The translations under genes and the position numbers were made by a program. The notes beneath the pieces are model-generated. The model worked only from the letters and a program-made list of their open reading frames with translations. It made no database searches and was not told the origin of the DNA. Positions 17,362-26,454 of a stretch of 64,000 bases of DNA are shown piece after piece; position 1 is the first letter of the stretch, and every line of letters begins with the position of its first letter. The stretch is from Chitinimonas viridis (GTDB taxonomy: Bacteria; Pseudomonadota; Gammaproteobacteria; Burkholderiales; Chitinimonadaceae), in the NCBI RefSeq assembly GCF_030409555.1, contig NZ_JAUFPU010000018.1, positions 481,522 through 545,521 on the forward strand. The letters run 5' to 3'.

Positions 17362-19194
17362 GTGTTCCAATGGTTTGAAAACCGCGTCAACCCCTACCCC
17401 GACGCCCCACCTTCCCAACCGCCCCATGGCTTCTTCCCCTTCGTCTGGTCCGCCACCCGCGGCATGCGTGGGCTGATTGCCGCCATCATCCTGCTCACGG
17501 CCAGCATCGGCGCCTTCGAAGCCCTGTTGTTCAGCATGCTGGGCAGCGTGGTGGACTGGCTCTCGGCCACCGCCCCCAGCGAGCTATGGCAGAAGGAGCG
17601 CAGCAACCTGCTGCTGTTGGGCGGCATCCTGCTGGCCAGCCCCCTGGTCATCGCCCTGCAGGCCATGTGCAAGTACCAGGGCCTGTTTGCCAACTTCCCC
17701 ATGCGGCTGCGCTGGCATTACCACCGCCATCTGCTGGGCCAGAGCATGGGCTTCTACCAGGACGAGTTCGCCGGCCGGGTCGCCGCCAAGGTCATGCAGA
17801 CAGCACTGGCGGTGCGCGATACCGTGGTCATCGTCTGCGACATCCTGGTGTTCGTGGTCATCTACTTCATCACCATGGTGGCCGTGGTCGGCGGCTTCGA
17901 CCTGATCCTGCTGCTGCCTTTCATGGGCTGGCTGCTGGCCTACGGGCTGACGCTGTGGTTCTTTGTCCCCCGCCTGGGCAAGGTGGCCAGTGCTCAGGCC
18001 GATGCCCGCAGCCTGATGACAGGCCGCGTCACCGACGCCTACACCAATATCGCCACCGTCAAGCTGTTTGCCCATAGCCAGCGCGAAGCCACCTTTGCCC
18101 GCCACGCCATGGAAGAATTCATGCTCACCGCCCGCCAGCAAAACCGGCTGGTCAGCGGCTTCGAGGTCATCAACCACATCCTCAGCATGCTGCTGATAGG
18201 CAGCACGGCCGGTGCCACCCTCTGGCTATGGAGCCATGGCCAGGTCGGCATAGGCGCCGTGGCGGCCGCCACCGCCATGGCCCTGCGGCTCAACGGCATC
18301 TCGCACTGGATCATGTGGGAGATGGCCGCCCTGTTCGAGCAGATCGGCACCGTACAGGATGGCATCAGCACCCTGGCCCGCCCCATCACCATCCAGGACC
18401 AGGCGGGCGCCCAGCCGCTGCAGGTAAACCAGGGCGAAATCCGCTTCGAGCAGGTGCACTTTGCCTACGGCGGCAGCAAGGCCGTGCTGCAGGATCTCAA
18501 CCTCACCATCCGCCCCGGCGAAAAAGTGGGCCTGGTGGGCCGCTCCGGCGCCGGCAAGAGCACCCTGGTCAACCTGCTGCTGCGCTTTTACGACGTGGAG
18601 CAGGGCCGCATCCTGATCGACGGCCAGGACATTGCCCAGGTCACGCAAGACAGCCTGCGCCGCCAGATCGGCATGGTCACCCAGGACACTTCGCTGCTGC
18701 ACCGCTCAGTGCGCGACAACCTGCTCTACGGCCGCCCCGATGCCAGCGACGAACAGATGATCGCTGCCGCCCGCCGCGCCGAAGCGCATGAATTCATCGA
18801 ACTCCTGACCGACCCCAAGGGCCGCACCGCCTACGAGGCCCATGTGGGCGAGCGTGGCGTCAAGCTCAGCGGCGGCCAGCGCCAACGCGTCGCCATCGCC
18901 CGCGTCATGCTCAAGGACGCCCCCATCCTGCTGCTGGACGAAGCCACCAGCGCACTCGACAGCGAAGTGGAAGCCGCCATCCAGAGCAGCCTCTACCGCC
19001 TGATGGAAGGCAAGACCGTGGTGGCCATTGCCCATCGCTTGTCCACAATCGCCGCCATGGACAGGCTGATCGTGATGGACGAAGGCCGGATAGTGGAACA
19101 AGGCAGCCATGCGGAGTTGCTGGCCCAGGGCGGGTTGTATGCGCGGCTATGGGCGCACCAGAGTGGGGGATTCTTGGGCGAGGAGAGTGGTTAA
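17362..19194 (+). CDS. ABC exporter half-transporter, fused permease and ATPase
   Basis: A 610-residue ABC exporter half-molecule. The N-terminal half is a six-helix permease domain (first helix near RGLIAAIILLTASIGAFEAL, a further pair near VVIVCDILVFVVIYFITMVA). The ATPase follows: Walker A GRSGAGKST from G393, Q-loop, signature LSGGQ from about 502, Walker B ILLLDEATSALDSE, and the H-loop AIAHRLST. The start is taken as GTG at 17362 (VFQWFENRVNPYP), matching relatives that begin MF.WFE. It should work as a homodimer exporting a lipid, drug or peptide. No substrate is supported by the neighbourhood. Confidence 0.88.
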   Translation: MFQWFENRVNPYPDAPPSQPPHGFFPFVWSATRGMRGLIAAIILLTASIGAFEALLFSMLGSVVDWLSATAPSELWQKERSNLLLLGGILLASPLVIALQAMCKYQGLFANFPMRLRWHYHRHLLGQSMGFYQDEFAGRVAAKVMQTALAVRDTVVIVCDILVFVVIYFITMVAVVGGFDLILLLPFMGWLLAYGLTLWFFVPRLGKVASAQADARSLMTGRVTDAYTNIATVKLFAHSQREATFARHAMEEFMLTARQQNRLVSGFEVINHILSMLLIGSTAGATLWLWSHGQVGIGAVAAATAMALRLNGISHWIMWEMAALFEQIGTVQDGISTLARPITIQDQAGAQPLQVNQGEIRFEQVHFAYGGSKAVLQDLNLTIRPGEKVGLVGRSGAGKSTLVNLLLRFYDVEQGRILIDGQDIAQVTQDSLRRQIGMVTQDTSLLHRSVRDNLLYGRPDASDEQMIAAARRAEAHEFIELLTDPKGRTAYEAHVGERGVKLSGGQRQRVAIARVMLKDAPILLLDEATSALDSEVEAAIQSSLYRLMEGKTVVAIAHRLSTIAAMDRLIVMDEGRIVEQGSHAELLAQGGLYARLWAHQSGGFLGEESG

Positions 19195-19258
19195 TTCTGG
19201 CAAACAATTGAAATCCCATCAACCACCAATACTAACCCTGTATGCGAGAACAACCCAT

Positions 19259-19996
19259 ATGATGAAACTCATCCCTGAACTCAAAAAAATACCCAAAAAA
19301 ATCCTCATATACTTATTGCTTTACACACTTCTCATCTCATTAATACATATCACTTATATATGCACGACCACCCCAGGGAAAGCTACCGAGACAACTAACA
19401 GCTTCCTTACCATAACAATGACAGCCTTGGGACTGTATATTGCATACGAAGGACTATCAACATGGAAAGCACAGCTCAAGGGACAGGCCGACCACGACCT
19501 AGCAAAACGGATATTGACAAACACACACCGATACAGAATTTCAATAAAACAATTTAGGGCATATATCAGCAACTACGACTTGACTCTTCCCGAAAACAAG
19601 TCCAAAGAACACTTGACCAAAGAATGGGAAAAATACTATTGCTACGAGCAACTTTACACACTGCGTCAAGACAAAGTTAGGCACGCCGAAACTAACTTAT
19701 CTGAAGATCTTTATGAAGCCTGCGCCCTTTGGGGCAGCCAAGGTTACGCACTGGAAGAGGAACTCCATAACTTATTTCAACATGGCCGTCGACTAAAGTA
19801 TGAATCCGACCAACTCCTCAAAGACATGCGAATGGAAGTGGACCCAACCTACACTCCCAGCATAATTCAAGTAGACAAAAGTGGCAGAGAAATTCTGTAT
19901 ACACCTGACAACCCCAGAAGTGATATTTTTCTTTACACTTTAGAAAGTTCAACACAGGCCATCAGCAATATACTACGTGAAAAACTAGCCAACTAA
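19259..19996 (+). CDS. AT-rich orphan membrane protein of unknown function
   Basis: A 245-residue protein from ATG at 19259. The start MMKLIPELKKIPKKILIYLL runs into a transmembrane helix (LLYTLLISLIHITYICT). A second hydrophobic stretch follows (FLTITMTALGLYIAYEGLST). The rest is charged and helical (about 80-245), likely cytoplasmic. It is rich in Lys, Asn, Tyr, and Ile, with A/T-ending codons, and base composition visibly lower than both neighbours, which is a mark of recent transfer. I do not recognise a family. The topology resembles phage-linked or defence-linked membrane proteins, but nothing specific supports that. Confidence 0.7.
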   Translation: MMKLIPELKKIPKKILIYLLLYTLLISLIHITYICTTTPGKATETTNSFLTITMTALGLYIAYEGLSTWKAQLKGQADHDLAKRILTNTHRYRISIKQFRAYISNYDLTLPENKSKEHLTKEWEKYYCYEQLYTLRQDKVRHAETNLSEDLYEACALWGSQGYALEEELHNLFQHGRRLKYESDQLLKDMRMEVDPTYTPSIIQVDKSGREILYTPDNPRSDIFLYTLESSTQAISNILREKLAN

Positions 19997-20213
19997 TCAA
20001 ACCCACGCATTGTACAAATACACTTCATACGTACAAATAAATTATGATCATTACCAACGGTTATGCCACCGCTCAACTTGCATACTTGGGCGACGCCAGC
20101 TTGGAAGCAGCCTCATTCGCAACTCAAAGTGCTGCAGAGAATAGTGCCGCAGACACCTTGATTTCCCCAGTACTACCCCCACCCTCTACCTATCCCCACT
20201 TCCCGGTGCCCCC

Positions 20214-20702
20214 ATGTCCTACCACCTTGCCCAGGTCAACCTCGCCTATGCACGCGAGCCCATAGACGCGCCCCTGATGGCGGACTTTGTGGCGCGCATT
20301 GCCGAAATCAATGCATTGGCCGAGGCCAGCCCCGGCTTTGTCTGGCGCTACCAGACCGACGCGGGCTACCCGCAGGAGTTTGGCGACCAGCTGGTGCTGT
20401 TCAATATGTCGGTATGGGATAGCGTGGAGGCCCTGCACGCCTATACCTACCGCAGCGCCCACGCCGAGGTGTTTGCCGCGCGCAAACGCTGGTTTGAGGA
20501 TATCAAGGCCAAGCTGGGCCTGCCTCATATGGCGCTGTGGTGGGTCAAGGCGGGCGAACTGCCCACGGTGGCCGAGGCCAAAGCCAGGCTGGAATACCTG
20601 GGCGAGCACGGCCCCAGCCCCCATGCCTTCAGCTTCAAGCAGCGCTACTCGCCCACTGGCTTAGCCTTGGCCTACCCCAAACCGGCGCTAGCCACAGCCT
20701 GA
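20214..20702 (+). CDS. DUF3291 domain protein
   Basis: A 162-residue cytoplasmic protein with the DUF3291 layout: YHLAQVNLAYAREPID at the start, PGFVWRYQT near residue 42, LVLFNMSVWDSVEALHAYTY in the middle, and HMALWWVKAGELPTVAEAKARLEYL near the end. The family is related to dimeric alpha-beta barrel monooxygenase-like proteins, with no established reaction. It sits just after the AT-rich gene and has ordinary GC composition, so it marks the right edge of that island. Confidence 0.87.
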   Translation: MSYHLAQVNLAYAREPIDAPLMADFVARIAEINALAEASPGFVWRYQTDAGYPQEFGDQLVLFNMSVWDSVEALHAYTYRSAHAEVFAARKRWFEDIKAKLGLPHMALWWVKAGELPTVAEAKARLEYLGEHGPSPHAFSFKQRYSPTGLALAYPKPALATA

Positions 20703-20796
20703 CGCAACAGCGCATGGTACTAACACCGCCTGCCCCTTGGGTGGCAGGCTTTATCATGGTGGCCGTTGCCGCAAACCCTTTGAGCCCCTGGCTACC

Positions 20797-21696
20797 ATGC
20801 CCCTGACACTTCTGTACCGCCCCGCCCTGCTTGGCCTGCTGCTGACCAGCACCCTTACCCTGGCCGACGACACAGAGCGGGGCTACGACCCCAGCGCCAC
20901 CCACCCCGACCCCACCAACGGTGCCATCGTGCTGATGGATGGCCGCCTGTCCCGCCCTGCCGATGCGACCGCCGCCCAATGGCCGGCCGGCAAGCATCTG
21001 GCGGGCCGCCATTTCAAGGCCGGCAGTGGCTGGTGGGCCTTGGCCTGCCAGGATACCTGCACGCTGACTGCGACGCAGCTTAGCCTGCGCCACCTCAAGC
21101 ACCCTACTTATGATGGGCCGTCCATGCCCGGCCAGTACCTGAGCTGGTCGCCGCTACCCTACCAGCTGGACCAGCCCGATGCCGCTACGGCCGGCAACAC
21201 TGTGCTGCTGGCGCTGTTCAAGCCCAAGCCGGCCCAGGTGGCACTGAAGCTGGCATCTGGCCCGGTCAAGACCTGGCTGCACCAGGGCATGGATGCGTAC
21301 CCGGTCAGCCAGAAGAAGGGAACCGGCTCGGAGACCGTTCGCATCAAGCTGGACAAAGGTAGCGCCACCATCGTGCCCGTCCTGGCCGACGAGCCTGAGC
21401 GCCACGGCGAGACCAACCAGCCCACCGAATCGCAGCTGGAACTGCGCGCCTATGGCCGCAAGCAGAACCTGGGCGAGGTAACCTTTGGCATTGATGGCGG
21501 CATGCCGCTGCTAGCCAAGAGCTATCTGCACTGGGCCGGCGATCTGGACGGCGATGGCCGGCTGGACCTGCTTTTGGACCACGACCAAGCACGCGGCAAG
21601 CTGGTGCTCTATCTCTCCAGCTTGGCCCAGGCGGGTGAGCTGGTAGGCGAGGCCGGTGCTTTCAACTACATTGCTCCCGACGACCCTGGCTGTTGA
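20797..21696 (+). CDS. secreted protein of unknown function with Ca-binding-like loop
   Basis: A 299-residue protein from the ATG at 20797. It starts with a signal peptide (MPLTLLYRPALLGLLLTSTLTL, cut near ADD). A WWALACQDTCTLTATQL segment holds a likely disulfide pair. The C-terminal third contains DLDGDGRLDLLLD, an FG-GAP/EF-hand-type calcium loop, preceded by WAGDLDG. The middle is beta-rich. No named family is recognised. It is followed by the DUF1176 gene on the same strand, separated by about 100 bases, and both look like periplasmic proteins, so a shared role is possible. Confidence 0.65.
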   Translation: MPLTLLYRPALLGLLLTSTLTLADDTERGYDPSATHPDPTNGAIVLMDGRLSRPADATAAQWPAGKHLAGRHFKAGSGWWALACQDTCTLTATQLSLRHLKHPTYDGPSMPGQYLSWSPLPYQLDQPDAATAGNTVLLALFKPKPAQVALKLASGPVKTWLHQGMDAYPVSQKKGTGSETVRIKLDKGSATIVPVLADEPERHGETNQPTESQLELRAYGRKQNLGEVTFGIDGGMPLLAKSYLHWAGDLDGDGRLDLLLDHDQARGKLVLYLSSLAQAGELVGEAGAFNYIAPDDPGC

Positions 21697-21800
21697 ACCC
21701 GCCAGGGCGCTTCCAGAGGCCTTAGCGTCCAAGCAGCCAGACTGTATCGCGACGACGCGTGATGCCCAGCGTCGCCCATCACCCACACACCACTGCCCCC

Positions 21801-22856
21801 ATGCGCCCTACTCTGCTGATTGCCGCTCTTGCCGCCACCCATCTGGCCAGCCAAGCCGCCACCTTGCCGGTTTACCGCGAGTTCAAGGATTGGCTGGTGG
21901 CCTGCAGCAACAGCGGTCACTGCGTAGCCAAGGGCTTTGACCAGTACGCGGGCACCACCGTGATGCTGCTGGAGCAGGCGCCCGGGCCGGCGGGCGAGAC
22001 CTCGTTGACACTGGGCTTTCAGACCACCGGCAAAGTGCCGCCACAGCCACTACGCCTGGGTGGCCTGCCCTTGTCCTCGGAGGCATGGGCGCTACAGCAG
22101 GAAGCCGACGACTACGCAGAAATCCATAGCCTGGACGATGCTGCAGCACGCAAGCTGCTGGCGGCCATCAGCCGCAAGCAGACGCTGGCGTTGACCGGCA
22201 GCCAGGGCGAAGTGCTGGCCAACTTCAATGCCGACGGCCTGGCCGCCTCGCTCCTGTTGGTAGACGAAGCACAGGGCCGGTTGGGCAGCCGCCATGCCCT
22301 GCTGCGCGTTGGCAACAAGCCCGCCAGCAGCATTCCACCGGCCCGAGCCCTGCCCGTGCTGCGCCCAGGCGCGCCGGGTAGCCCTACCGTGGACGACGAG
22401 GAAGCTGCCCGCCTGCTGCATGCCGTGCGCAAGCTGGAACCCGACTGCGTGATGGAGGGCAATACCCAGCCCGATGGCGAGGTATCGGCGCTCTCCCCCC
22501 GCGAGGCCATCGTCCTGCTGCAGTGCGGCCAGGGCGCCTACAACACCTCCTACGTGGTGTATCGTACCCAACGGCAGGGCAAGGCCAGGCCGGTGCGGGT
22601 GAATCTGCCTGGCCTGGGCACCTTGCTGCAGCCGGGCTATTGGGTCATGAATGCCAGCTATGACAGCGCCAGCCAGACGCTGAGCCAGTATGGCAAGGGC
22701 CGGGGCCTAGGCGACTGCGGCGATAGCACCAGCTGGGTGTTCAACGGTAGCCATTTTCTGCTGAGCCACTACAGCCACCAGGGCCGCTGCGGTGGCATGG
22801 CGCTGATGGATTGGCCCCTGCTGTGGGACACCACGATCCTGCCGCGCAAACCATGA
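21801..22856 (+). CDS. DUF1176 family periplasmic protein
   Basis: A 351-residue secreted protein from the ATG at 21801. Signal peptide MRPTLLIAALAATHLASQAA. Typical DUF1176 features are an early YREFKDWLVACSNSGHC cysteine pair, a TLGFQT block, a middle acidic region, and a C-terminal GRGLGDCGDSTSWVFNGSHF block followed by RCGGMALMDWPLLWDT. The family is common in Proteobacteria and its function is unknown. It shares strand and likely cell compartment with the preceding gene. Confidence 0.88.
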   Translation: MRPTLLIAALAATHLASQAATLPVYREFKDWLVACSNSGHCVAKGFDQYAGTTVMLLEQAPGPAGETSLTLGFQTTGKVPPQPLRLGGLPLSSEAWALQQEADDYAEIHSLDDAAARKLLAAISRKQTLALTGSQGEVLANFNADGLAASLLLVDEAQGRLGSRHALLRVGNKPASSIPPARALPVLRPGAPGSPTVDDEEAARLLHAVRKLEPDCVMEGNTQPDGEVSALSPREAIVLLQCGQGAYNTSYVVYRTQRQGKARPVRVNLPGLGTLLQPGYWVMNASYDSASQTLSQYGKGRGLGDCGDSTSWVFNGSHFLLSHYSHQGRCGGMALMDWPLLWDTTILPRKP

Positions 22857-22948
22857 TGCGCTGACCAGCTAACCGGCAACATGACCTGCACGATGCCGCT
22901 ATCCGCCATACGTGGATGCAATCACTGCTGCCAGGCTCTAGGATGTAG

Positions 22949-24862
22949 ATGTCCTGTCCCGTGCATGACTGGTTGACTGTGCCCAAGCGACTGATTGCCT
23001 ACTATTACCACGCGCTACCGCGCGGCACCCGGCTGGCCATGGCGGGTGTCACGCTATTGCTGGTACTGGTAGCGTCGATGACGATCTGGTGGTTGCAGAA
23101 CAGCCACCAGAGCGCCGGGCAAAGGGCGGCAGCCGAAGCAGACAATGCCGCCCGCCTGCTGGAACAAAGAGTACTGGCCACCAATCGCGAGATCGATCTG
23201 ATGCTGGACGATATTGCCCGCGATGCGGCACGCATGCCCATGGCGCCGCCACTGGAGTGGAGCGAGCCGACGGGTTTTGAAGCCATCATGATGCTGCGGC
23301 ACAAGCCGGAGCGCCTGCCCCATGTGACCGTACTGACCATATTGGATCCACAAGGCCGGGTAGCCTACTCGGCCAAGGCCAACCGTGGCGACAACTTTTC
23401 CGACCTCCCCTTCATCCGGCAACTGATTGCCAACCCCAGCCTGCGGCTGGTCATCTCGCCGCCCTATACGCTGCGCACAACGGGCAAGCTAGGCACGGTG
23501 TTCGCCAGGCCAGTACTCGATGACCAGGGCAAGCTGCACGCCATCGTGGTGGCCGGCGTGCACCTGGATGCTTGGCAACGCCACCTGACAGGTATTGAGT
23601 TGGGCCAATATGGTTCGGTCATCCTGATGGATACCCAGTATCGCCTGATCGCTCGCGAACCTCTGACCGATCGTGCCAGCCTGGGCACCCAGGTGCAGCC
23701 CAGCCAGATGCAACCTAGCGGGCTGCGTGACCAGACCTACTTCGTGGTATCGCCACTTGATAATGAGCGACGCCTGTCGGGGGTGCGCAAGCTGGCAGAG
23801 TACCCTTTTATCCTGGGCGTGGGCCTGTCGGAGCGGGATTACTTGGCGGAATGGCGGGCCGCCTTGCTGGTGTGCGTGTTTGGCATGATCAGCCTGCTGG
23901 CCTTTGGTGGCTGGCTCATGTACCTGCTGTGGCAAAGCGGCCGGCATGCCAAGCTGCTGGCCGAGCGCGAGGCCAGGCTGGCAGCCCAGGAGTCCCGCAT
24001 GCGCAGCATGGTCGAAGCCTCGCCCTGCGCACTGGGCCTGATCGACTTTACCCATGACCGCATACGCTATGTGAACCCAGACATGGGCTTGCTGTTTGGC
24101 ATGGCCGCCGAGGACATGGCCGGCAAGGAGCTGGCCGAGCTGTTTGTACGGCCGGAGGAGTGGCGCGCCTGCCGCAAGGCCCTGCACGAAGCCACCACCC
24201 TGCGTGAGCTGGAGTACGCCGTACGCAATGGTGACAGCGAGCGCTGGGTCATCCTGTCGGCCACGGTGCTGGACGGTGATGGCGACAGCGAAGGCGACGA
24301 TGTGCTGGTCAGCCTGATCGACGTGACCAGCCGCCATGTGCGTGAAACCCGGCTGAGCCACGAAGCTGGTACCGACTCCCTGACCGGCCTGGCCAACCGC
24401 CGTCGCTTCTTCGAGCGCGGCAGCGAGACCTTCGAGCTGGCACGACGGCACCGGCGTCCGTTCTCCCTGCTGATGATAGACATTGATCACTTCAAGCAGG
24501 TAAACGATATCCATGGCCACGCGGTGGGTGACGAGGTGCTGGTACGGCTGGCCCGCCTGCTGGAGGTTACCCTGCGGCAGGGCGACCTGGCGGTGCGGCT
24601 GGGAGGTGAGGAATTTGTGGCGGTATTGCCCGAAACGAATCTGGAGCACGCCATCGAAGCCGCCGAGCGAATACGCGAAGCAGTTGAAAATGCACCGCTG
24701 ACCCTGGAAGATGGCACCCTGATCGAGTTCACGGTGAGCGTGGGCGCGGCGCAGATGCAGGAAGACGACAAGGAATTACAGTCGCTGCTGATTGCAGCCG
24801 ATGCCGCCCTCTATCGTGCCAAGGCCAATGGCCGCAACCGCGTGGAAGCCGACAACCTTTGA
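22949..24862 (+). CDS. membrane diguanylate cyclase with Cache-like sensor, PAS and GGDEF
   Basis: A 637-residue protein. A first transmembrane helix (TRLAMAGVTLLLVLVASMTI) and a second near residue 305 (LLVCVFGMISLLAFGGWLMY) bracket a periplasmic domain of about 250 residues that looks like a dCache sensor. A PAS domain follows (residues about 350-470), then GGDEF with GGEEF at 552-556 and an RxxD inhibitory site (RQGD) five residues upstream. It should make cyclic di-GMP. Its TGA overlaps the TTG start of the ECF sigma factor, so the two are co-transcribed and coupled. Confidence 0.92.
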   Translation: MSCPVHDWLTVPKRLIAYYYHALPRGTRLAMAGVTLLLVLVASMTIWWLQNSHQSAGQRAAAEADNAARLLEQRVLATNREIDLMLDDIARDAARMPMAPPLEWSEPTGFEAIMMLRHKPERLPHVTVLTILDPQGRVAYSAKANRGDNFSDLPFIRQLIANPSLRLVISPPYTLRTTGKLGTVFARPVLDDQGKLHAIVVAGVHLDAWQRHLTGIELGQYGSVILMDTQYRLIAREPLTDRASLGTQVQPSQMQPSGLRDQTYFVVSPLDNERRLSGVRKLAEYPFILGVGLSERDYLAEWRAALLVCVFGMISLLAFGGWLMYLLWQSGRHAKLLAEREARLAAQESRMRSMVEASPCALGLIDFTHDRIRYVNPDMGLLFGMAAEDMAGKELAELFVRPEEWRACRKALHEATTLRELEYAVRNGDSERWVILSATVLDGDGDSEGDDVLVSLIDVTSRHVRETRLSHEAGTDSLTGLANRRRFFERGSETFELARRHRRPFSLLMIDIDHFKQVNDIHGHAVGDEVLVRLARLLEVTLRQGDLAVRLGGEEFVAVLPETNLEHAIEAAERIREAVENAPLTLEDGTLIEFTVSVGAAQMQEDDKELQSLLIAADAALYRAKANGRNRVEADNL

Positions 24863-25431
24863 CTACGCCCGATGACCGCCAGCTGGCGGAGTTCCGCGAC
24901 TATCTGCTGCGTTATGCCCTGTACCGCCTGCGTGATGAAGCCGCCGCCGAAGAAGCCGTGCAGGACACCCTGCTGGCAGCCATACAGGCCAAATCCGGCT
25001 TTGCCGCCCAATCCAGCATCAAGACCTGGCTAACCGGCATACTCAAGCACAAGATCATCGACGCCCAGCGCAAGCTATGCCGAGACCCGTTCCAACTGGA
25101 CGACAAGCTCGATGATGAAGGCGAATTGAGCGACTTTGACAGCCTGTTCGACAAGACCGGCCACTGGGGCAGCGACGGCCCACGCACCTGGGCCAACCCC
25201 GAAGCCGCGCTGGAACAGCAAGACTTCTGGCGAGTCTACGAAGAGTGCGCCCAGCGCCTGCCCAAGCGCACCGCCATGGTATTCGCCATGCGAGAGTCGC
25301 TGGGCCACGAGATAGAAGAAATTTGTCAGAACCTTGATATCACAGCGACCAACTGTTCAGTGCTGTTGTACCGGGCGCGCATGAGCTTGCGCCTGTGCCT
25401 GGAAAAAAACTGGTTTGGCCGGGAAGATTAA
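24859..25431 (+). CDS. ECF-type RNA polymerase sigma factor
   Basis: A 190-residue sigma70-family factor with region 2 (RDYLLRYALYRLRDEAAAEEAV, QDTLLAAI, WLTGILKHKIIDAQRK) and region 4 (CAQRLPKRTAMVFAMRESLG, EIEEICQNLDITATNCSVLL, YRARMSLRLCLE). It lacks sigma regions 1.1 and 3, as expected for an ECF factor. The TTG start at 24859 is forced by the frame; no earlier ATG exists and it overlaps the preceding stop. The following 58-residue protein is a zinc anti-sigma, so this is the sigma partner. The layout resembles the sigma E/MseR pair of Neisseria, which governs methionine sulfoxide reductase genes. Confidence 0.9.
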   Translation: MTTPDDRQLAEFRDYLLRYALYRLRDEAAAEEAVQDTLLAAIQAKSGFAAQSSIKTWLTGILKHKIIDAQRKLCRDPFQLDDKLDDEGELSDFDSLFDKTGHWGSDGPRTWANPEAALEQQDFWRVYEECAQRLPKRTAMVFAMRESLGHEIEEICQNLDITATNCSVLLYRARMSLRLCLEKNWFGRED

Positions 25432-25435
25432 GCGC

Positions 25436-25612
25436 ATGAACTGCAAGGAAGCCACCCGTTATATCTCCGAATCCATGGACAGGCCGCTGAGCACCGGCGA
25501 GCGCCTGCGGCTAAGGCTGCATCTGTTCATCTGCCACTATTGCAGCGATTTCTCGCGCCAAGCGGCCTTCTTGCGCAAGGTCAACCAGCAGAAGCCCAAA
25601 TCCAAGCCCTGA
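25436..25612 (+). CDS. small zinc-finger anti-sigma factor (zf-HC2)
   Basis: A 58-residue protein beginning MNCKEATRYISESMDRPLS. It has a ZAS zinc motif, H-x3-C-x2-C (HLFICHYC, residues about 32-39), plus an upstream cysteine. There is no membrane segment, so it is a soluble anti-sigma like MseR or ChrR-type factors. It lies five bases after the sigma stop and should hold that factor inactive until a redox or stress signal ejects the zinc or changes its shape. The tail (KVNQQKPKSKP) is basic and probably disordered. Confidence 0.85.
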   Translation: MNCKEATRYISESMDRPLSTGERLRLRLHLFICHYCSDFSRQAAFLRKVNQQKPKSKP

Positions 25613-25654
25613 GTCTTGCGCTGCCGCGCTGCACCGACAGCCACCCCATCCCGC

Positions 25655-25660
25655 TATAAT
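25655..25660 (+). promoter_or_regulatory. consensus -10 box TATAAT before mtgA
   Basis: TATAAT sits 8 bases before the ATG at 25669. No clear -35 is found. If used, the transcript would be nearly leaderless; if not, mtgA is read through from the sigma operon. Confidence 0.3.
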
Positions 25661-25668
25661 CGGCCGCC

Positions 25669-26361
25669 ATGAAACCCCTACGCCTGATCGGCCGTGCCCT
25701 GCTGGTTCTTATCCTGCTATTGCTGGCCTACCAGCTATGGCTGTTCGGCCATGTGGTGTGGTGGAAGTATTACAACCCGTCCGAAACCTCGTTCATGGAT
25801 CAGCAACTTGATGTGCTGCAAGACAAGAACCCGGATGCGGAGCTCAAACATGTGTGGGTGCCCTACGCCAAGATTTCGCCCAATCTGAAACGGGCGCTGG
25901 TGGCTGGCGAAGACGCCAAGTTTCTGGAGCACGAGGGTTTTGACTGGGAAGGCATGCAGGCCGCCTGGGAGAAGAACCAGAAGAAGGGCCGTATCTCGGC
26001 CGGCGGCTCCACCATCAGCCAGCAACTGGCCAAGAACCTCTTCCTCAGCGGCAAGCGCAGCTATTTCCGCAAGGCCGAGGAGGCTGCCATCACGCTGATG
26101 CTGGAGGCGGTGATGGACAAGCAGCGCATCTTCGAGATCTATCTGAATGTGATCGAGTGGGGCAATGGCGTGTTTGGTGCCGAGGCGGCCGCCCGCCATT
26201 ACTACAAGACCAGCGCGGCCAACCTCAGCGCCGGCCAGGCCGCCAAGATGGCCGCCATGGTGCCCAACCCGCGCTACTTCGACAAAAACCGCAACCATCG
26301 CCGCCTGCTGCGCAAAGCCGCCATCATCCAGCGCCGCATGGCCTACGCCGATGTTCCTTGA
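25669..26361 (+). CDS. mtgA: monofunctional biosynthetic peptidoglycan transglycosylase
   Basis: A 230-residue GT51 transglycosylase. It has one N-terminal signal-anchor helix (LVLILLLLAYQLWLFGHVVW). The catalytic glutamate is E81 in VAGEDAKFLEHEGFDW, followed by GGSTISQQLAKNLFLS, RKAEEAAITLMLE and EIYLNVIEWGNGVFGAEAAA, all class signatures. It polymerises lipid II glycan chains at the outer face of the inner membrane. It has no transpeptidase domain. It sits just after the sigma/anti-sigma pair, about 57 bases away, which may put it under stress control. Length matches E. coli MtgA. Confidence 0.95.
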   Translation: MKPLRLIGRALLVLILLLLAYQLWLFGHVVWWKYYNPSETSFMDQQLDVLQDKNPDAELKHVWVPYAKISPNLKRALVAGEDAKFLEHEGFDWEGMQAAWEKNQKKGRISAGGSTISQQLAKNLFLSGKRSYFRKAEEAAITLMLEAVMDKQRIFEIYLNVIEWGNGVFGAEAAARHYYKTSAANLSAGQAAKMAAMVPNPRYFDKNRNHRRLLRKAAIIQRRMAYADVP

Positions 26362-26440
26362 GCGCCTGTTACGGACTTAAGTCATTGTTGGGCGTGACGG
26401 GTAGCGCAACCTGAGGCAGTAGGCGCTACGCCGATTTAAT
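26360..26440. repeat. intergenic repeat, copy C
   Basis: The sequence begins GAGCGCCTGTTACGGACTTA right at the mtgA stop. It aligns over about 48 bases with a copy at 63569-63645 and, more loosely, one at 63391-63495. Its inner part contains an inverted pair GTAGCG at 26401-26406 and CGCTAC at 26424-26429. It looks like a member of a short, palindromic intergenic family. Confidence 0.65.
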
Positions 26441-26454
26441 CCACGCCCCCGCCG

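Noticed and set aside
20044..20265. 73-codon frame starting MIITNGYATAQLAYLGDASL
   Set aside because: No ribosome binding site, composition shifts midway to proline-rich sequence, and the tail overlaps the start of the DUF3291 gene in another frame.
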